From positions 62,001 to 126,000 of the forward strand of contig JABMLP010000017.1 in assembly GCA_013176395.1 (NCBI GenBank): a DNA stretch of 64,000 bases. Direction: 5' to 3'. Shown here one piece after another: positions 10,748 to 22,129 of the stretch. The notes under the pieces were generated by a model. It saw nothing but the letters and a program-made list of their open reading frames with translations, was not told where the DNA came from and searched no databases. Both the position numbers and the translations under genes were made by a program. The DNA comes from Venturia oleaginea. Lineage: Eukaryota; Ascomycota; Dothideomycetes; Venturiales; Venturiaceae. How positions within the stretch are numbered: position 1 is the stretch's first letter; each line of letters starts with the position of its first letter.

Positions 10748-11872
10748 AACGTAGTCTATAGGCCTATGCGCCATATATGCCTGTGCGCCAACCCTACCGA
10801 GTATTCTTACAAAAAACGTACTATGGTATATATTTCAACAACACCGCCATCTATAACAGTAATATACATTTTAATTGGTTCTTTGACGCTCTGGGCAGGT
10901 CCTAGCATTATGCTCAAGCGACTGGCATACGCTGCACTTTGGTGGTGCTCGTTACCGTACCTGAGCAGGTACATTTTCAACCCCCTCAGTAGGCGTATTC
11001 TGCTAGCCACCAGAGACCTATCTCGTTGGTTGTCCAGCCGTTCTCGATCACGCCAATTGCCCAATCTGGTGGTAGGATCCCGTCTGAATACCAGGCTGCC
11101 TGGTGCATTACTGCCTCGAAAATAACGAGCGGAGGGATTGGAAACCCTTTCGCACAAATAGCCTCAATAACCGTAACCCACTCACGGTTGCCTGGCTGCG
11201 TTGTCCTCGGTCTCCCAGCATTATCTGCTCCTGTAACAACCTTTGCAGTTGAAATTACCCCCATCTGAAAACCAGTCTCGTCAAAATTGTAGATATCGTC
11301 ATCGAGGATGCCATGCTCAGCTTGTGTACGTCGTACGCGTTCAAACCAGGCTCGAATTAGGTCTAGGTCTTCGCATTTTGCTCGCTGGTAGTCGTACTTG
11401 CGGTTGTACTTCGATTTTAGTACGTCGTGGCGGTTAATAAAGTTGCGTACCCAGCATTGGCCTGCAGAGACGAGTTGGCCATGTTGACTGGCTAAAAGGC
11501 TTGCCATAGTCCGTACGGCGGCAACAGTAGGTGGCATACCGCGTTCATCCATTGAAAGTATACGCTGTACAAGGTACTCTTCTTCAGTGGGTGTAAGGAG
11601 GCGGTTTTTCGCGGTAGAACCAAGTCGTGGTTGAGTACCAGCAATACGGCGTTGCAGGGTATCTCGTGGGACGTCATAGGCTTGCGCGGTAGCTCTATAG
11701 CTTTGAAAATCGCCGTTTTTATAGGCTTGAACAGCTAGTTCAAGCATACCTTCTCGGTGTAAGGCCTCTTGTCGTTGTGGCGGTACCATCTCGTGTGGTA
11801 ATGGAGGAACCCGTCGCATTTGGTAGGGTTGGCGCACAGGCATATATGGCGCATAGGCCTATAGACTACGTT
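10748..11872 (-). mobile_element. Pogo-type DNA transposon with 51-bp terminal repeats
   Basis: The ends 10748-10798 and 11822-11872 are perfect inverted repeats of 51 bp, beginning AACGTAGTCTATAGGCC. Together they bound 1.1 kb that holds only the N-terminal half of a transposase. No clear TA duplication is visible outside the repeats. The perfect ends suggest a fairly recent copy mobilised in trans, while the coding part is deleted. Confidence 0.75.
10986..11843 (-). pseudogene. Pogo-type transposase, N-terminal half
   Basis: A 285-codon ORF has a Psq/HTH region (about residues 30-75), a CENP-B-type DNA-binding domain ending WVRNFINRH, and the start of the DDE_1 catalytic domain with YNFDETGFQMGV and REWVTVIEAI. 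It ends at GLWWLAEYAY, where family members continue to the DGHxSH motif. Two catalytic acidic residues are therefore lost. The start codon lies inside the terminal inverted repeat. It could at most bind DNA. Confidence 0.8.
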
Positions 11873-12503
11873 GCATCAAGATGTTTCAACAAAATCGATC
11901 ACGCTAAAGATGGAGATGAAGTATATATAGTATCTCAAAACCACTGGCTTGATTAAAAGTATATGAACCGTTAATTCTAGTCCTATCCCATCCCATCCCA
12001 TCCTATTGGCTATCCATTCTCCTCCGTCCATAAACGGTATCTACACCCTCATTCCAAAACCCAGCCAAAATCCTTCATAACCGCTTATCTCAAGAGTGGC
12101 GGGAAGAGTGGCGGGAAAGAAACATCAATAATAATAAAGATATATATCCCATAGCAATCCCAATTCACCCCCCAGTCCGAAGAAAGCAGCATACCCAAAA
12201 GGTAACAACTTCATAAAACAGTAACGTTGCAACCCATCTATTAAAATAAAAATAAAAACAGCCCAACAAACCAATAACCGGGTATAAAGTCCTCCCCACA
12301 AAAGGAGCGTCAGAAACACACACACCACAAGGCAACAAGCCAAGCCATCCCGTATCATGTAAAAAGCTGGCCCGGCAATAACCAAATCATAACCCATCAT
12401 AGCGTCAAGAAGACTGCTGCATGCATCACACCATCCCATTGGAGAAAAAATAAAAATAAAGAAATCATCGCAACCAAAAGTACCAACACCACCACCACCA
12501 CCG
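11873..12503. other. Intergenic, 3' flank
   Basis: Contains the downstream region of the minus-strand secreted gene and the CCATCCCATCC-like microrepeat at about 11985-12005. A 206-codon minus-strand frame at 12125-12745 overlaps that gene out of frame and is not credible. Confidence 0.4.
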
Positions 12504-13624
12504 CTAAGCACCAGTACTAGCAGGCACACACCCCTTCGCCTTCCAATACTGTCCACAAACAACAGGTTTGGCAGAAGGATCAGGTTTGTCAATACACCCC
12601 GGCGCCTTCCAATACTGATTGCAGTAAACAGCACCGCCCGCACTCGCCGTCGAACTGGCAGAAGTCCATGTAGCAGTAGCAGAAGTACCGTTCCCGTAGT
12701 AACGGGACTTGGTAACTTGAAGGAACGTCGTCTTTGGCTTTCCACTCGCCGAAGTTTTCGCGTGGTGGGCTTTGGTGGTGGTGACGTTTACTTTTCTCTC
12801 CGTGATGTCGGCGTCCCTCTTCATGAGGTCAGCAACCTTTGTGGGCTTAGCAGTCGTCTTTGGTGCTTTGTGGTGCTTTGTGGAAGTCGAGTTCTTCTTT
12901 CCGTGGTGGCTTGATGTCTTGTTCTTGTGGTAACCAGCACCGTGGTGTTTGGCCGGTTTCGTCGCGTTCTCCTTTCTCTCCATGATATCCCTCTCCATGA
13001 TATCCCCCTTCATGTTTTCGAACTCCGCCAGGACATCGACAACCTCACCCTTCTGGTTGATGTTCTGGCTCCGCTTGGAGGTTCCCGCGTTCCTGTTGTC
13101 GAACTCCGCCTGTACATCAACAACCTCGCCATCCTGGTTGATATTCTGGCTTCGCTTGTAGGTTCCTGAGTTCCTGTAATCCACTACCTTCGGGTCAAAG
13201 CATACGCTAGCAAATCCCTTTGCGTCGCAAAGACCATGGGCTTCATTACCGCCTACCCAATTGTCGTTCAGGGGCGAGTTGGCAGCATAAAACTGTAAAC
13301 AAGAATTAGTTGACGATGACGATAAAAAGATCATGCCCCCTTAGAGAGTACATGATAAGAAGAACATACCCAATAGGACGAGTCCCGGGTAGCGAATGGG
13401 TGGGTTTTCTCTTTGTTGTAGTTCCAGACCTGGTTGCTGGTGATGAACCTCCCACCAGATTCTGCAACAATTTCTTCATTGGGCTTTTTAAGACAAGTCG
13501 CTGATTTTTCGCTCCATAAACCCGGAGCGTCCATGTCAATGCCAGAGCAGCAACAAAGACGATGTTTCTTGGCATCAACCGCTGACAGCGTCAGGAGGAT
13601 GGCGGAGGCAAGTGTGACCTTCAT
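12504..13624 (-). CDS. Secreted basic protein with repeated dibasic segments
   Basis: Two exons (13624-13370 and 13292-12504) join in phase 0 to 347 residues across a 77-bp intron. The ATG at 13624 gives a signal peptide (MKVTLASAILLTLSAVDA). The N-terminal part is cysteine-bearing (HRLCCCSG). A near-duplicate segment follows, each copy starting KRSQNINQ and containing EVVDV, with Kex2-type KR sites. Then comes a Lys/His/Thr-rich linker (KHHGAGYHKN, KKNSTSTKHHK). The tail holds two copies of CxQYWKAxGC. No known family was recognised. It may be a wall-associated or effector-like protein, or a kexin-processed precursor. The function is open. Confidence 0.7.
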
Positions 13625-16600
13625 AATGGCTGGTTGTTCTTCTAAAGGGAATGTGGGATAATGGTCGTAGTTAGAAGGACTGACTTGAGCTGACGTGGAA
13701 TTGTCGTTAATCAGGAAGGCTGCGGAATAAATACGTATTTTGTATTTCGCCAGTAGATGCTGAGATGCCTCAGTCGTCCATTTCGGTACCGGCGTTGAGG
13801 CCGCGTGCATGAACCACTCGAATAACATTTCTTTTTGGCTCGCAATAGCCAGCCTTGCTAGTACACACTAGCACGTACTACTAAATGGCTGATGAAACAA
13901 TTTCAATGCACCTCGGGTCATTCTTGAAGAGTGGAATTCGGGGAAAGGAGCGCAACTGATCATGCCTTTTGAGAGTGCGGGAAGCCATTTCGCAACCACG
14001 TTCGTGTGAACCAATTCTGGTGCTTCTGATAGTAATTTTTGGCGACGAAAATTGAGGCGAGCGCTGCCGCTGTCTTGTAAGTACCGTATATACATACAGA
14101 TAAGACGAGAAAGAATCATGAATATCTTCAGACCTCACAACTTTACGAAACAACATCCAATTGCGTGATGACTGTTGTGGATTTTCCGAGCCCAGTCAAC
14201 CATTTTGCACAGTTAGTGCCAATAATCCGCTGTCACGCAATTGGCCACGACCGAGTCTCTGGAATGCCGGTATTCTGTCCACTTACTAATTCGCACAAAC
14301 AATTACTCCATACTTGCATGGGTCATCTCGAGCTATCTGATCAGCACTGAAGGACGTGCTATCGATCGCGAGCGCGTGGTGGGAGAGAGCATGGCAGTAT
14401 AGAATGGAGGTGAAGAACCACGAACCACGACCCATTTTTCGCAAGAATATTGTCCATGCTCTAAGATTCAATGCTTTGCGACACAGATGTACCGATCTCG
14501 ATTCCGAGGCGCTGCTGATATTGGACTTCAGTTCATGTGTCAAATGATCAGCTATTTGGTGACACCCATGAAATGGTCCTTAACCTGACCCGAGTCTACG
14601 AGGTAAGCTGACCAAAAAGTGGACGCGGAAGTGAACGCGAAAGCGTGATTAGTGCCCTGGTTTTTGACCAGGTGTAGATGCCGCAAGGCTGATCTGGATC
14701 ACACTTGTCGGATTGTGGTCTTTGACAATGTGCATAGACTCCCGCACCATTAATCACCCCTACTGCCAATCTGATCCTCCGCAGCAGGGGCAAGCGACAC
14801 CGCCGCAAAGTACCAGGAACCTCAACCTCCTCAACAACCTGTCGAATCTTGGCCACCTCTTCTTTAGTCAGCTTCACCTGCAACGCTTCCAGAATGTCCA
14901 TATCCGCTATCAAGAGATGGAAACCTGATCGATTTTGCAAGATAACAGTCGTTTTTGACAGCGAACAGTCAAGTCAGAATTACTATGTGTATTGAATCTA
15001 GGAGATAAGCAATCTTCATTCCTCTTTCAGGAGACGTCTGGAAAGCCTGATACTTAGGTGCATTAGCGACACCACAATCTGTCTCAGGAACATGGCGCCG
15101 AACTGCCGATTTAACGGGACGAGCAGATCTAATGGTCGTCGAGAGTTAAAGCAATCAGTGTGATCGTAACGGTTCCCGTCGGATTCGTAGCGTACGGCTC
15201 GCGAACACTTACTTGACATTGAAGCCGCAATGAACAGCTGTCTGGTCAGTAAAGAGCCATTCAGCGACATGAGAACTATCCAGGTGGGCTTAAGAGAAAT
15301 TGTGCCGAGGTCCTAGCAACCTGGGGATGGACAGAGGTTCCGGTGGTGATCTTCGGTGCCGACTTAGGAGAAGCGTTGGCCAAGGGTAGACTCAGCAGGG
15401 ACTTTGATATTGATAGTGATAGTGGCGTTCGGGTGGGAGTGGGAGTAAAGAGTATGAACGTACGATTTAACCCAGGTGGTACGAAGGTACCTTTTGACCC
15501 TGGTGGAAATCTTTCTCCAAAATTGTTTGATAATCGACCGGAACGTTGGCCGACCACGAGGCCGAGCGGGTCGCTCGAATCGAACCCCTAAAGAACGGCC
15601 CAGGGACCGGGGTGAAAGATCCGAAACGTAAGCTGCCCATTCCTTGTGCCACGCGACAAGATTTGACTGACTCGGTGATCGGTGCCATGTACGAAGCCTG
15701 TTCCGCGAAAGTCGAGACCTTTGCATTAATCCTAAGCTCAAGAGGACCTTGCCGTGCACCTCACCAATACCAAGGCGGAAACCAAAACTAACTCATCAAT
15801 CCCAACGCCATAGTAAACGGAACACTGGCCCTCGGCAAACCACCGAGATGTCCCATTACAGTCTGCCACACTATCTAGAACACAAATGGTCTCGCAATAT
15901 ACACGGCTTGATAAACAAAATCTCTCAAGAATTGGAACTCTTCCACAGCAGGTGGTCTCCAAAACTCTTCTCGAGCATCGCCCTCTCCATTGACTTCACG
16001 GTCGAGCTTGGGATTTTCTCGAGAACATCTTGGTGGACGCGGCATGGCTTTCGGCAGGACGAAAAGCGATGGGTGTGTTTTCTGTCTCTCTTTTAGCGTT
16101 CGTAGAGTCGGTTTCGGAACGCATGACGACTGATGGGAGGTTCAGAGTCTGCTGCACCTCGCGGCTTGGGGTTGAAATGGTATTGTGAGTACGTTGAGTG
16201 GTTTACATCGGGTGGGCCTTCTCTTCTTGGGACCAGGTGGTGCTCTCAATTTCTCGGCCTACAAATCCGACATTGGCTGATGCTTGAGGGCATCTTGTAT
16301 GGCGATCATCGACCTTGATAAAGTTTGACCCTGCATATCTTCAAATGGTAAGGGTGTGCCCTTTCAATCCTCTTAGTCTAACATACTCTCGTCAGAAGTC
16401 TTCGAAAAAAATGTCGTCACGTATGCGTGTCCGTCTGCTTCATTCACATTGCTGTGAGAAAGACAGGTCGAGAGTCAGTGATACTTCCAGCACTTCTACC
16501 ACTGGCGCCTCTGTCGAACGACGAGGTCTCGTTCGAGGGCGTGCTCTGCTTCGGTTTCGATTGTCACATGGGAGAAGCTGGGGATTGAGGCCGAGAAGTT

Positions 16601-18072
16601 TGTGGGATAACCAAGCTCGCGCCATGCATATTAGTGCTTGACTGACCATGATGTGTAAAGCAGTATGTTCTGCAGCGCCAGGCACAGTGGCGATTTCATT
16701 TTGGATGAGCTTGGCGAGCTTGGAGTCAACGGCTGCCGGACTTGCTCCCACTGTTCTTCGCCACGATTCTGAATCTAGAGTCATTTTAGCACCGAGAAGA
16801 TAGAGATGCAGACAATGTATAACTTACACAGTACACACTTCCAGTCCCACCGTGTTTTCGTTCGCTTTTCTACCCGCTGGTGTAAAATCTCAACTGGACT
16901 TGAGGTGAATGCATCGTAAACAGACACAGAATGTGCTGGTACATTGTGAAGCACTATGAGGATGCTATGACGCGCTCGAGGTCTTCCTGGAAAGCAGCGT
17001 TAGTGTGTTTCGGCTCGATGTATTTTGTGACCTGATCGTGTGGTCTCGTCGCCCACATTGGCTGGATAAACATGGATAGATTGAAGCAAAGAGACGCGCC
17101 ATGTCGTGTAGTACTTACCCCTAGATTAGTCTTGGTCTTCGATGCTGTTGATTAACTGGGTTTGAAGGTGGTCAACTAGTATCTGTTGAGTAGGTAAGGA
17201 TGATCTTTTGTTGCTCCTCATCTCAACCATCAGGCCCGCACTGTGACAAGCGTCCGAACTACTGGTAGCGGTGTATGTGAGGATAGCCCCAAGCCATGCT
17301 TTGGGTGACGGAAATCATGATGAAGCTCGATGGACTCGTACCACATCCACAATGCAACACCCATGCTAACGGCGTCTGCCTTGCTAACGCTAATCGCTAG
17401 AACAACGATTTGGCTCAGGAACTCAGTTTAAAACTTACTGCTCATCGTAAATGCCGAGCTGAGCTGCAACCAGGAGCCATCGCCCACCAAGCACCAGAAC
17501 GCGCCTGGAGGGGTTTGAAACATGGCGTGCATCTCATGCGACGCGCGTCAATTGACAGGCCGAGAGGCTCGGACGACATTGTCGTATGCTCTTGTGCCAA
17601 AGTCGCATTATGCCTAATTTCAGGGGAGCGTCGAGGATGGTGTTTTCTTCACTTTCAATCAGCGAAAGACGGTAGATGGCAGTATAGTTGGTAGCAAATA
17701 TTCCCATAGCATTGTATCCACACCCTATGAAAGAAAAGAGGGAGACTGGGTATTAAGATGACGCACTCGCAAGCAAAGAAAGAGAAGAACGAAAAGCAGA
17801 ACGCCACCGCCTGGCAAGAAAAGAGAAAATTGGCATAGCATCATCGTCTCGTCAATTAAAGAGAGCGAGAGAGAAAAGAACATAACGTATCTGAACATTG
17901 ATCCATCCATCATCATATTCCCAAACACCATAACCCCGAAACCAAGAACACTTTTTCGCCTAAAACATGAGGATAAAGCATTTCCGTAAAAGAGAGATAG
18001 AAATGGTCCCAGCCAGGACAACGAAGTAAGGAAACATGAGACAGGGAGAGAGATAAAGCCGAGGTAGAGTCA
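13625..18072. other. Long region without a recognisable gene
   Basis: About 4.4 kb. Several frames of 60-130 codons exist on both strands (for example 14596-14940 minus, 15343-15591 plus, 16440-16784 minus). None shows a domain, a signal peptide with a coherent exon chain, or a match to a family I know. It may hold a decayed gene or non-coding RNA. Confidence 0.35.
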
Positions 18073-19200
18073 TCATAATTCAGGCGAGTCAGACCGGATG
18101 AAGATCTCCTGCTTGGTGGCTGTAATCTTCTCCTCAATTGGCACAGCGACAGTCTTCTCAACTACAGTCTCTGAATTAGCAGTGGCCTCGGAGATTTGTG
18201 CCATCGACGTCTTGGTCTCCTTGCGTGACTCGACGGTCTTCTCAACAGCCTTTTCATTTTCGGCAGCGGGCTCAGCAACAAGGACGACAGATTTGTCATC
18301 CAGTCCATCAGGGTAGAAGTCTTCCGCACGCAAAGACCCAAGAGCAGCACGGTCTTCTTGCATCGCATCTTTCAGCTTCTCCACTAATTGCATAGCCTTC
18401 TTTGCCGAGTGAATGCCCTTGTGACTCCCAGCCGGCGCAGAGTATGCACGTCGCAGTATTGGTCCAGTCCAATCAAGAGGTGGCACATTCTCTTTGCCGC
18501 AGTCATCAATGTCTCGCGCTTTCCTCGCATCGCAGTCATCATCTGAAGAGATGTCAAGCGTATGGGTTGAGTGTTCCATCAAATTCGCAGCTTCCTCTTC
18601 TGGTGTATCTTCGTGGATTGCGAAGAACCAGCTTGGAGGCATGGACTTTGCATCTCGAGATGAGAGGATTGGTTCTGGCAGTGCTGGAGCAGCGACTGAA
18701 GCAGCGACTGGAGCAGCGGGTTTGTATGAAGATATTGTACCGCTGAGAGCTGCATCGATGGAGAAGGGCAGGCCAGTGGGTGTAGATTTGAAGGATGGAG
18801 GGTCTACACGACGGAAGGGAGATGATGAGAAGCGACGGCCTCTGGAGAGAAGACCGACTCGCTTGTGCTTTGGGGAGCCGCGGCTGTGGGAGATGGGTGT
18901 GGGATTCGTGTTTGCTGGCACGGAATGAGACAGGTTTTTGCGCTTGAGATTGGAGACAGAGGGCGAGTTGAAGGGTGTTGTGAAGCCAGAGGACTTGGGG
19001 ATGGCATCTACAAGGCTGAATGTGGATAGCTTGACTGAAGTGCCATTGAAGCCCTTTGCCTTTTTGGCTGGCGAGGCAATGAGGCTCGGGTCGACGTTCT
19101 CCGCGTCGAAGTCGTCGGCGTATGGGCTCGACTCGTCCAATCGTCGCTTCTGAGAGAGCTTGGGAGTGGGTTTGGCAGCTGACTCGAAAGCGTCTTGCAT
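18073..19200 (-). CDS. Conserved-looking nuclear protein with KEN box
   Basis: A single-exon ORF of 375 codons. It is Ser/Pro- and Lys/Arg-rich and mostly disordered. Several SP/TP sites look like CDK targets (SSPY, ASPAKKAK, TPFNSP). A basic KKAK/KRKN stretch could serve as a nuclear signal. Two motifs near the middle and start, GKENVPP and AENVDPS, resemble the KEN-type degron of the anaphase-promoting complex and its variant. The C-terminal third has a helical AKKAMQLVEKLKDAMQEDR segment followed by EDFYPDGLDD, then repeated acidic EKTV units. No catalytic domain was recognised. A cell-cycle-linked role is inference from motifs only. Confidence 0.65.
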   Translation of the reverse strand: MQDAFESAAKPTPKLSQKRRLDESSPYADDFDAENVDPSLIASPAKKAKGFNGTSVKLSTFSLVDAIPKSSGFTTPFNSPSVSNLKRKNLSHSVPANTNPTPISHSRGSPKHKRVGLLSRGRRFSSSPFRRVDPPSFKSTPTGLPFSIDAALSGTISSYKPAAPVAASVAAPALPEPILSSRDAKSMPPSWFFAIHEDTPEEEAANLMEHSTHTLDISSDDDCDARKARDIDDCGKENVPPLDWTGPILRRAYSAPAGSHKGIHSAKKAMQLVEKLKDAMQEDRAALGSLRAEDFYPDGLDDKSVVLVAEPAAENEKAVEKTVESRKETKTSMAQISEATANSETVVEKTVAVPIEEKITATKQEIFIRSDSPEL

Positions 19201-19435
19201 TGAGATTGCTATATTGGGTAATGTTGTGAGCCATCGAGCGACGTGCGCAGCTCAATTGATTTTGCCATACCATTTTGTCTGTTCTTCATGGAACCAAGTG
19301 CCTGTAGACGAGAACTATCGATGCCGCCCAAAGGCTGTCGCGGTTGCATGGTAGCCATGTCTATTGTTGTCTGGATTGGGGGGGTGATAATAAGTGGAGA
19401 GTCGGATGGGTTATTGAGGGTTGTTTTATTGATGG

Positions 19436-19525
19436 TAATGATGGTATTGTTCTATTGATGGTATTGTTCTATTGATGTTAATGTTCTATTGATGTTAATG
19501 TTCTATTGATGTTATTGTTCTTATT
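19436..19525. repeat. 18-bp minisatellite
   Basis: Five or so units of TTCTATTGATG followed by GTATTG or TTAATG, period about 18 bp. It directly precedes the 10-bp minisatellite. Confidence 0.8.
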
Positions 19526-19531
19526 GTTGAG

Positions 19532-19735
19532 GTGAGTTGCTGAGAGTTGCTGAGAGTTGCTGAGAGTTGCTAAGTTGCTGAGAGTTGCTGGGGGTTGCTG
19601 GGGGTTGCTGGGGGTTGCTGGGGGTTGCTGGGGGTTGCTGGGGGTCGCTGAGAATTGCTGAGTTGCTGAGAGTTGCTGAGAGTTGCTGAGAGTTGCTGAG
19701 AGTTGCTGAGAGTTGCTGAGAGTTGCGAAGAGTTG
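19532..19735. repeat. 10-bp minisatellite, G-rich
   Basis: About twenty units of GAGTTGCTGA, with a central block of six GGGTTGCTGG variants. On the minus strand it reads as a Gln/Leu/Ser/Thr repeat in every frame, but no start or domain supports translation. Confidence 0.85.
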
Positions 19736-20862
19736 CAATTCTGTTCAAAGTCTCGCTTTTGAAGGTCCTCGCCGTGTCTTAAGGCGTCACACGTTCGAGT
19801 CGTGCCATGTGTTGTTGTTTTGGACGCGGCGGGAAGGCAAGGGCTTGACAGATGGTGTTGTAGTGGATATCACACTCAATCAACACAGCTCAAGAAAAGT
19901 GATCGAGGATGGATATGCAAGAATGATGGTGAGCGTGGAATGGCATCTGGTAGGAGAGGGGAAGGGCGTGGTGATGCGAGTATTCAAATGCGAGCACAGA
20001 GCTCTGCCCAGATACGCCACCAATTCGTACATCAATCGTTCGTAGAGACGTGTAGACGCGTCTCAGCCTATCATTCCCAACCGACTATGCCTCATTAGTG
20101 ATGATTACTATGTGCTACCTTACACGGTAACCCTCTACCATACCGAGAGAGAGCCCCGCTGTTGCTTACTGGCTCCCAGGCCCTGCTCCTCTATATTTCA
20201 GGCGAGCCCAAACTGACTTCGCAAGGTCAAGGCCCATCCGTTCCTGCACCTCACGTCGCGTCAAGTCTGAAACCCATCACGAACCGCGATATCTTCGCGA
20301 TCAAGGGCCACGACTGTCTTCACGCTGCTGCACTCCTTGCGTCGAGTGGATATAGCATGAGACGCACCCCACGAGACGCACCCCGCGAGACGCACCCCGC
20401 GGACGCTGTCCAAGGTCAAGCTGTGTTGCTCTGTCCCCCTTCTCTAACCACAATGCTGTTTGCTCCCATTCGAGGTCATACTTGTGCTGCATTGCAGCTC
20501 ATATCTCTCTATAAATCGGCACTACCGGTCATTCTAATGGCTTCATCCGAGTCCTTAGCCGTTAATGCATCACCTTTTCGTAGATTAGAATTGCGGGCGT
20601 TGCTCTCTCACTCCTATTTGCTCTCTTCTCACTCATATACAACGTCCGCAATGTTGTGGGCCTGCATTGCATTGAAATCGCCATCACCGTCCTGCACGTT
20701 GATGCACAAACCACAATAAAGCTAGGCGCCTCTGCTCCAATAGGTATCCTACACCAAATGACCCCTACTACACGACTGATTCTTTCTCTTCATAGGTTCT
20801 TCATGCTGATTCACCCTCTTCGCAGGACACACATTAATTACTCCTTAGGACCCCATCTAAAT
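19736..20862. other. Intergenic with small repeats
   Basis: No supported gene. Three near-identical units of GAGACGCACCCCGC lie at about 20358-20404. A 185-codon open frame from 20162 starts with TTG and shows no domain. Confidence 0.35.
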
Positions 20863-21246
20863 ATGTCCTCGTCAAAGCAATTGCTCCTCCTCGCGCTATC
20901 TAGGTAAGTAGTACACTGCTAGTTATACGCAACCTTACTCTTACCTTATTTCTATAGATCGGCTCTTGCATGCCAGTGTACAGCAGGTGGAACACCGAAT
21001 GGGGCAGTTGATATTACAGCGACGGCAAGTGCTTGTAGTATTGCTGGAGGAATTATTATGTATCCAAAGACGAGAGGTGTAAACGTAAGCCTAGTCTTTA
21101 CTACCAAGCTAGGATGTATTATATATACTTGTTCTCAAGTTTGCCATTATAATTTCGATGTGGAGTGTATACATCTCGCCGGTCTTTACTCTTCTATTCT
21201 GAAATTGAGGTCGAATTGTGGATCGTTTCGTTTTGGATGTAGATGA
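20863..21246 (+). CDS. Putative small secreted cysteine-rich protein
   Basis: Exon 1 (20863-20903) and exon 2 (from 20958) join in frame through a GTAAGT...TATAG intron. They give a signal peptide (MSSSKQLLLLALSRSALA) followed by CQCTAGG. A third exon probably begins at 21166, after a GTAAGC donor at 21085 or a GTGTAA donor at 21077. It ends in a cysteine-bearing tail NCGSFRFGCR. The product would be about 80 residues with six or more cysteines, typical of apoplastic effector-like proteins. The last splice site is uncertain, and the gene has no recognised family. Confidence 0.45.
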
Positions 21247-22129
21247 AATTTATAGGGAGGAAAGGGTCAAGGATCGGATGAAGTATCTGTACTAGAAATT
21301 CCCATGGCTTTAACAATTTACGACATCTACTAACGCCGCGCATACTTGGTCGCGGGTATTGGACATTATCTGCTCTTCTTCATCATATTCGAAAGAAGCT
21401 CTTGCTTGAGTTGAATCTTTCGCTGATGAATTGCATTGCTGGCAGAATCTCGTCGATGCACGTCTACTTGCATGTAATCTTACCGCAAATCAGCTCCTTC
21501 GCTCAGCCATACATCTTCCACCCAGTCACTCTGTCCTGAGATGCTTTTTCCATGGCTTCATTTGCGGTTGCCATAATCTAAACGCCTGCGTCCTGTTCTC
21601 TCAATCTTTTGTTCGATTCGCGTATTTTCTCGTGGACACGACCTCCCCCTCCTTGAACTGTTCCCACGCCGGCGAAGACAGTACCCATCCCAGATTGTGA
21701 GCATTGTTCTTTGGTTGTCCTGGTTCAGCATTGCTAATACAGCCTGATATTTGCTCCGTTAGAGATCTTTTGGCAGGCTCGTGATCCGATGGCACCGCAA
21801 ACCGCGCCAGCCTGTTTTACATTCGCATTCTCTTTCTCCTGCTTACGATTTCGGTCTCAAACGAGACAAAAGTCATGTCCTGGACCTTCGATATAACAAC
21901 GATAGTTCTGTTGCTCTTGCCGTTGCTACTACGTCCTGGATTTGGATGATTATATACGTGTTATCGACCCCAAAGCACTCGTTGCTTGGTATAATTCCAA
22001 CTGAGTGGCATAGGTCATTCGCACCCACGCCCAACATTACCATGGATATATTCAAACCCCGACGCTGGCTCTCATCTGTAGTTCTTTACATACAGCTCCA
22101 TTCGCCTCTCATACACTTGCCTCTATCGC
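21247..22129. other. Intergenic, no gene seen
   Basis: No frame with support. A 235-codon frame starting at 21781 is low in information and overlaps the degenerate repeat tract. Confidence 0.35.

Noticed and set aside
12125..12745. 206-codon minus-strand frame overlapping the secreted protein gene
   Set aside because: It overlaps the C-terminal exon out of frame, is highly biased in composition and has no domain; it is a shadow of the real gene.
19478..19748. Gln/Leu/Ser/Thr-rich frames on the minus strand
   Set aside because: A 10-bp minisatellite without stops is open in all three frames; no start context, domain or splice support.
19785..19805. GTTCGAGTC, similar to a tRNA B box
   Set aside because: No acceptor stem, A box or anticodon arm could be folded around it.
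20162..20719. 185-codon plus-strand frame
   Set aside because: Starts with TTG, lacks any motif and includes a local GACGCACCCC repeat; chance frame.
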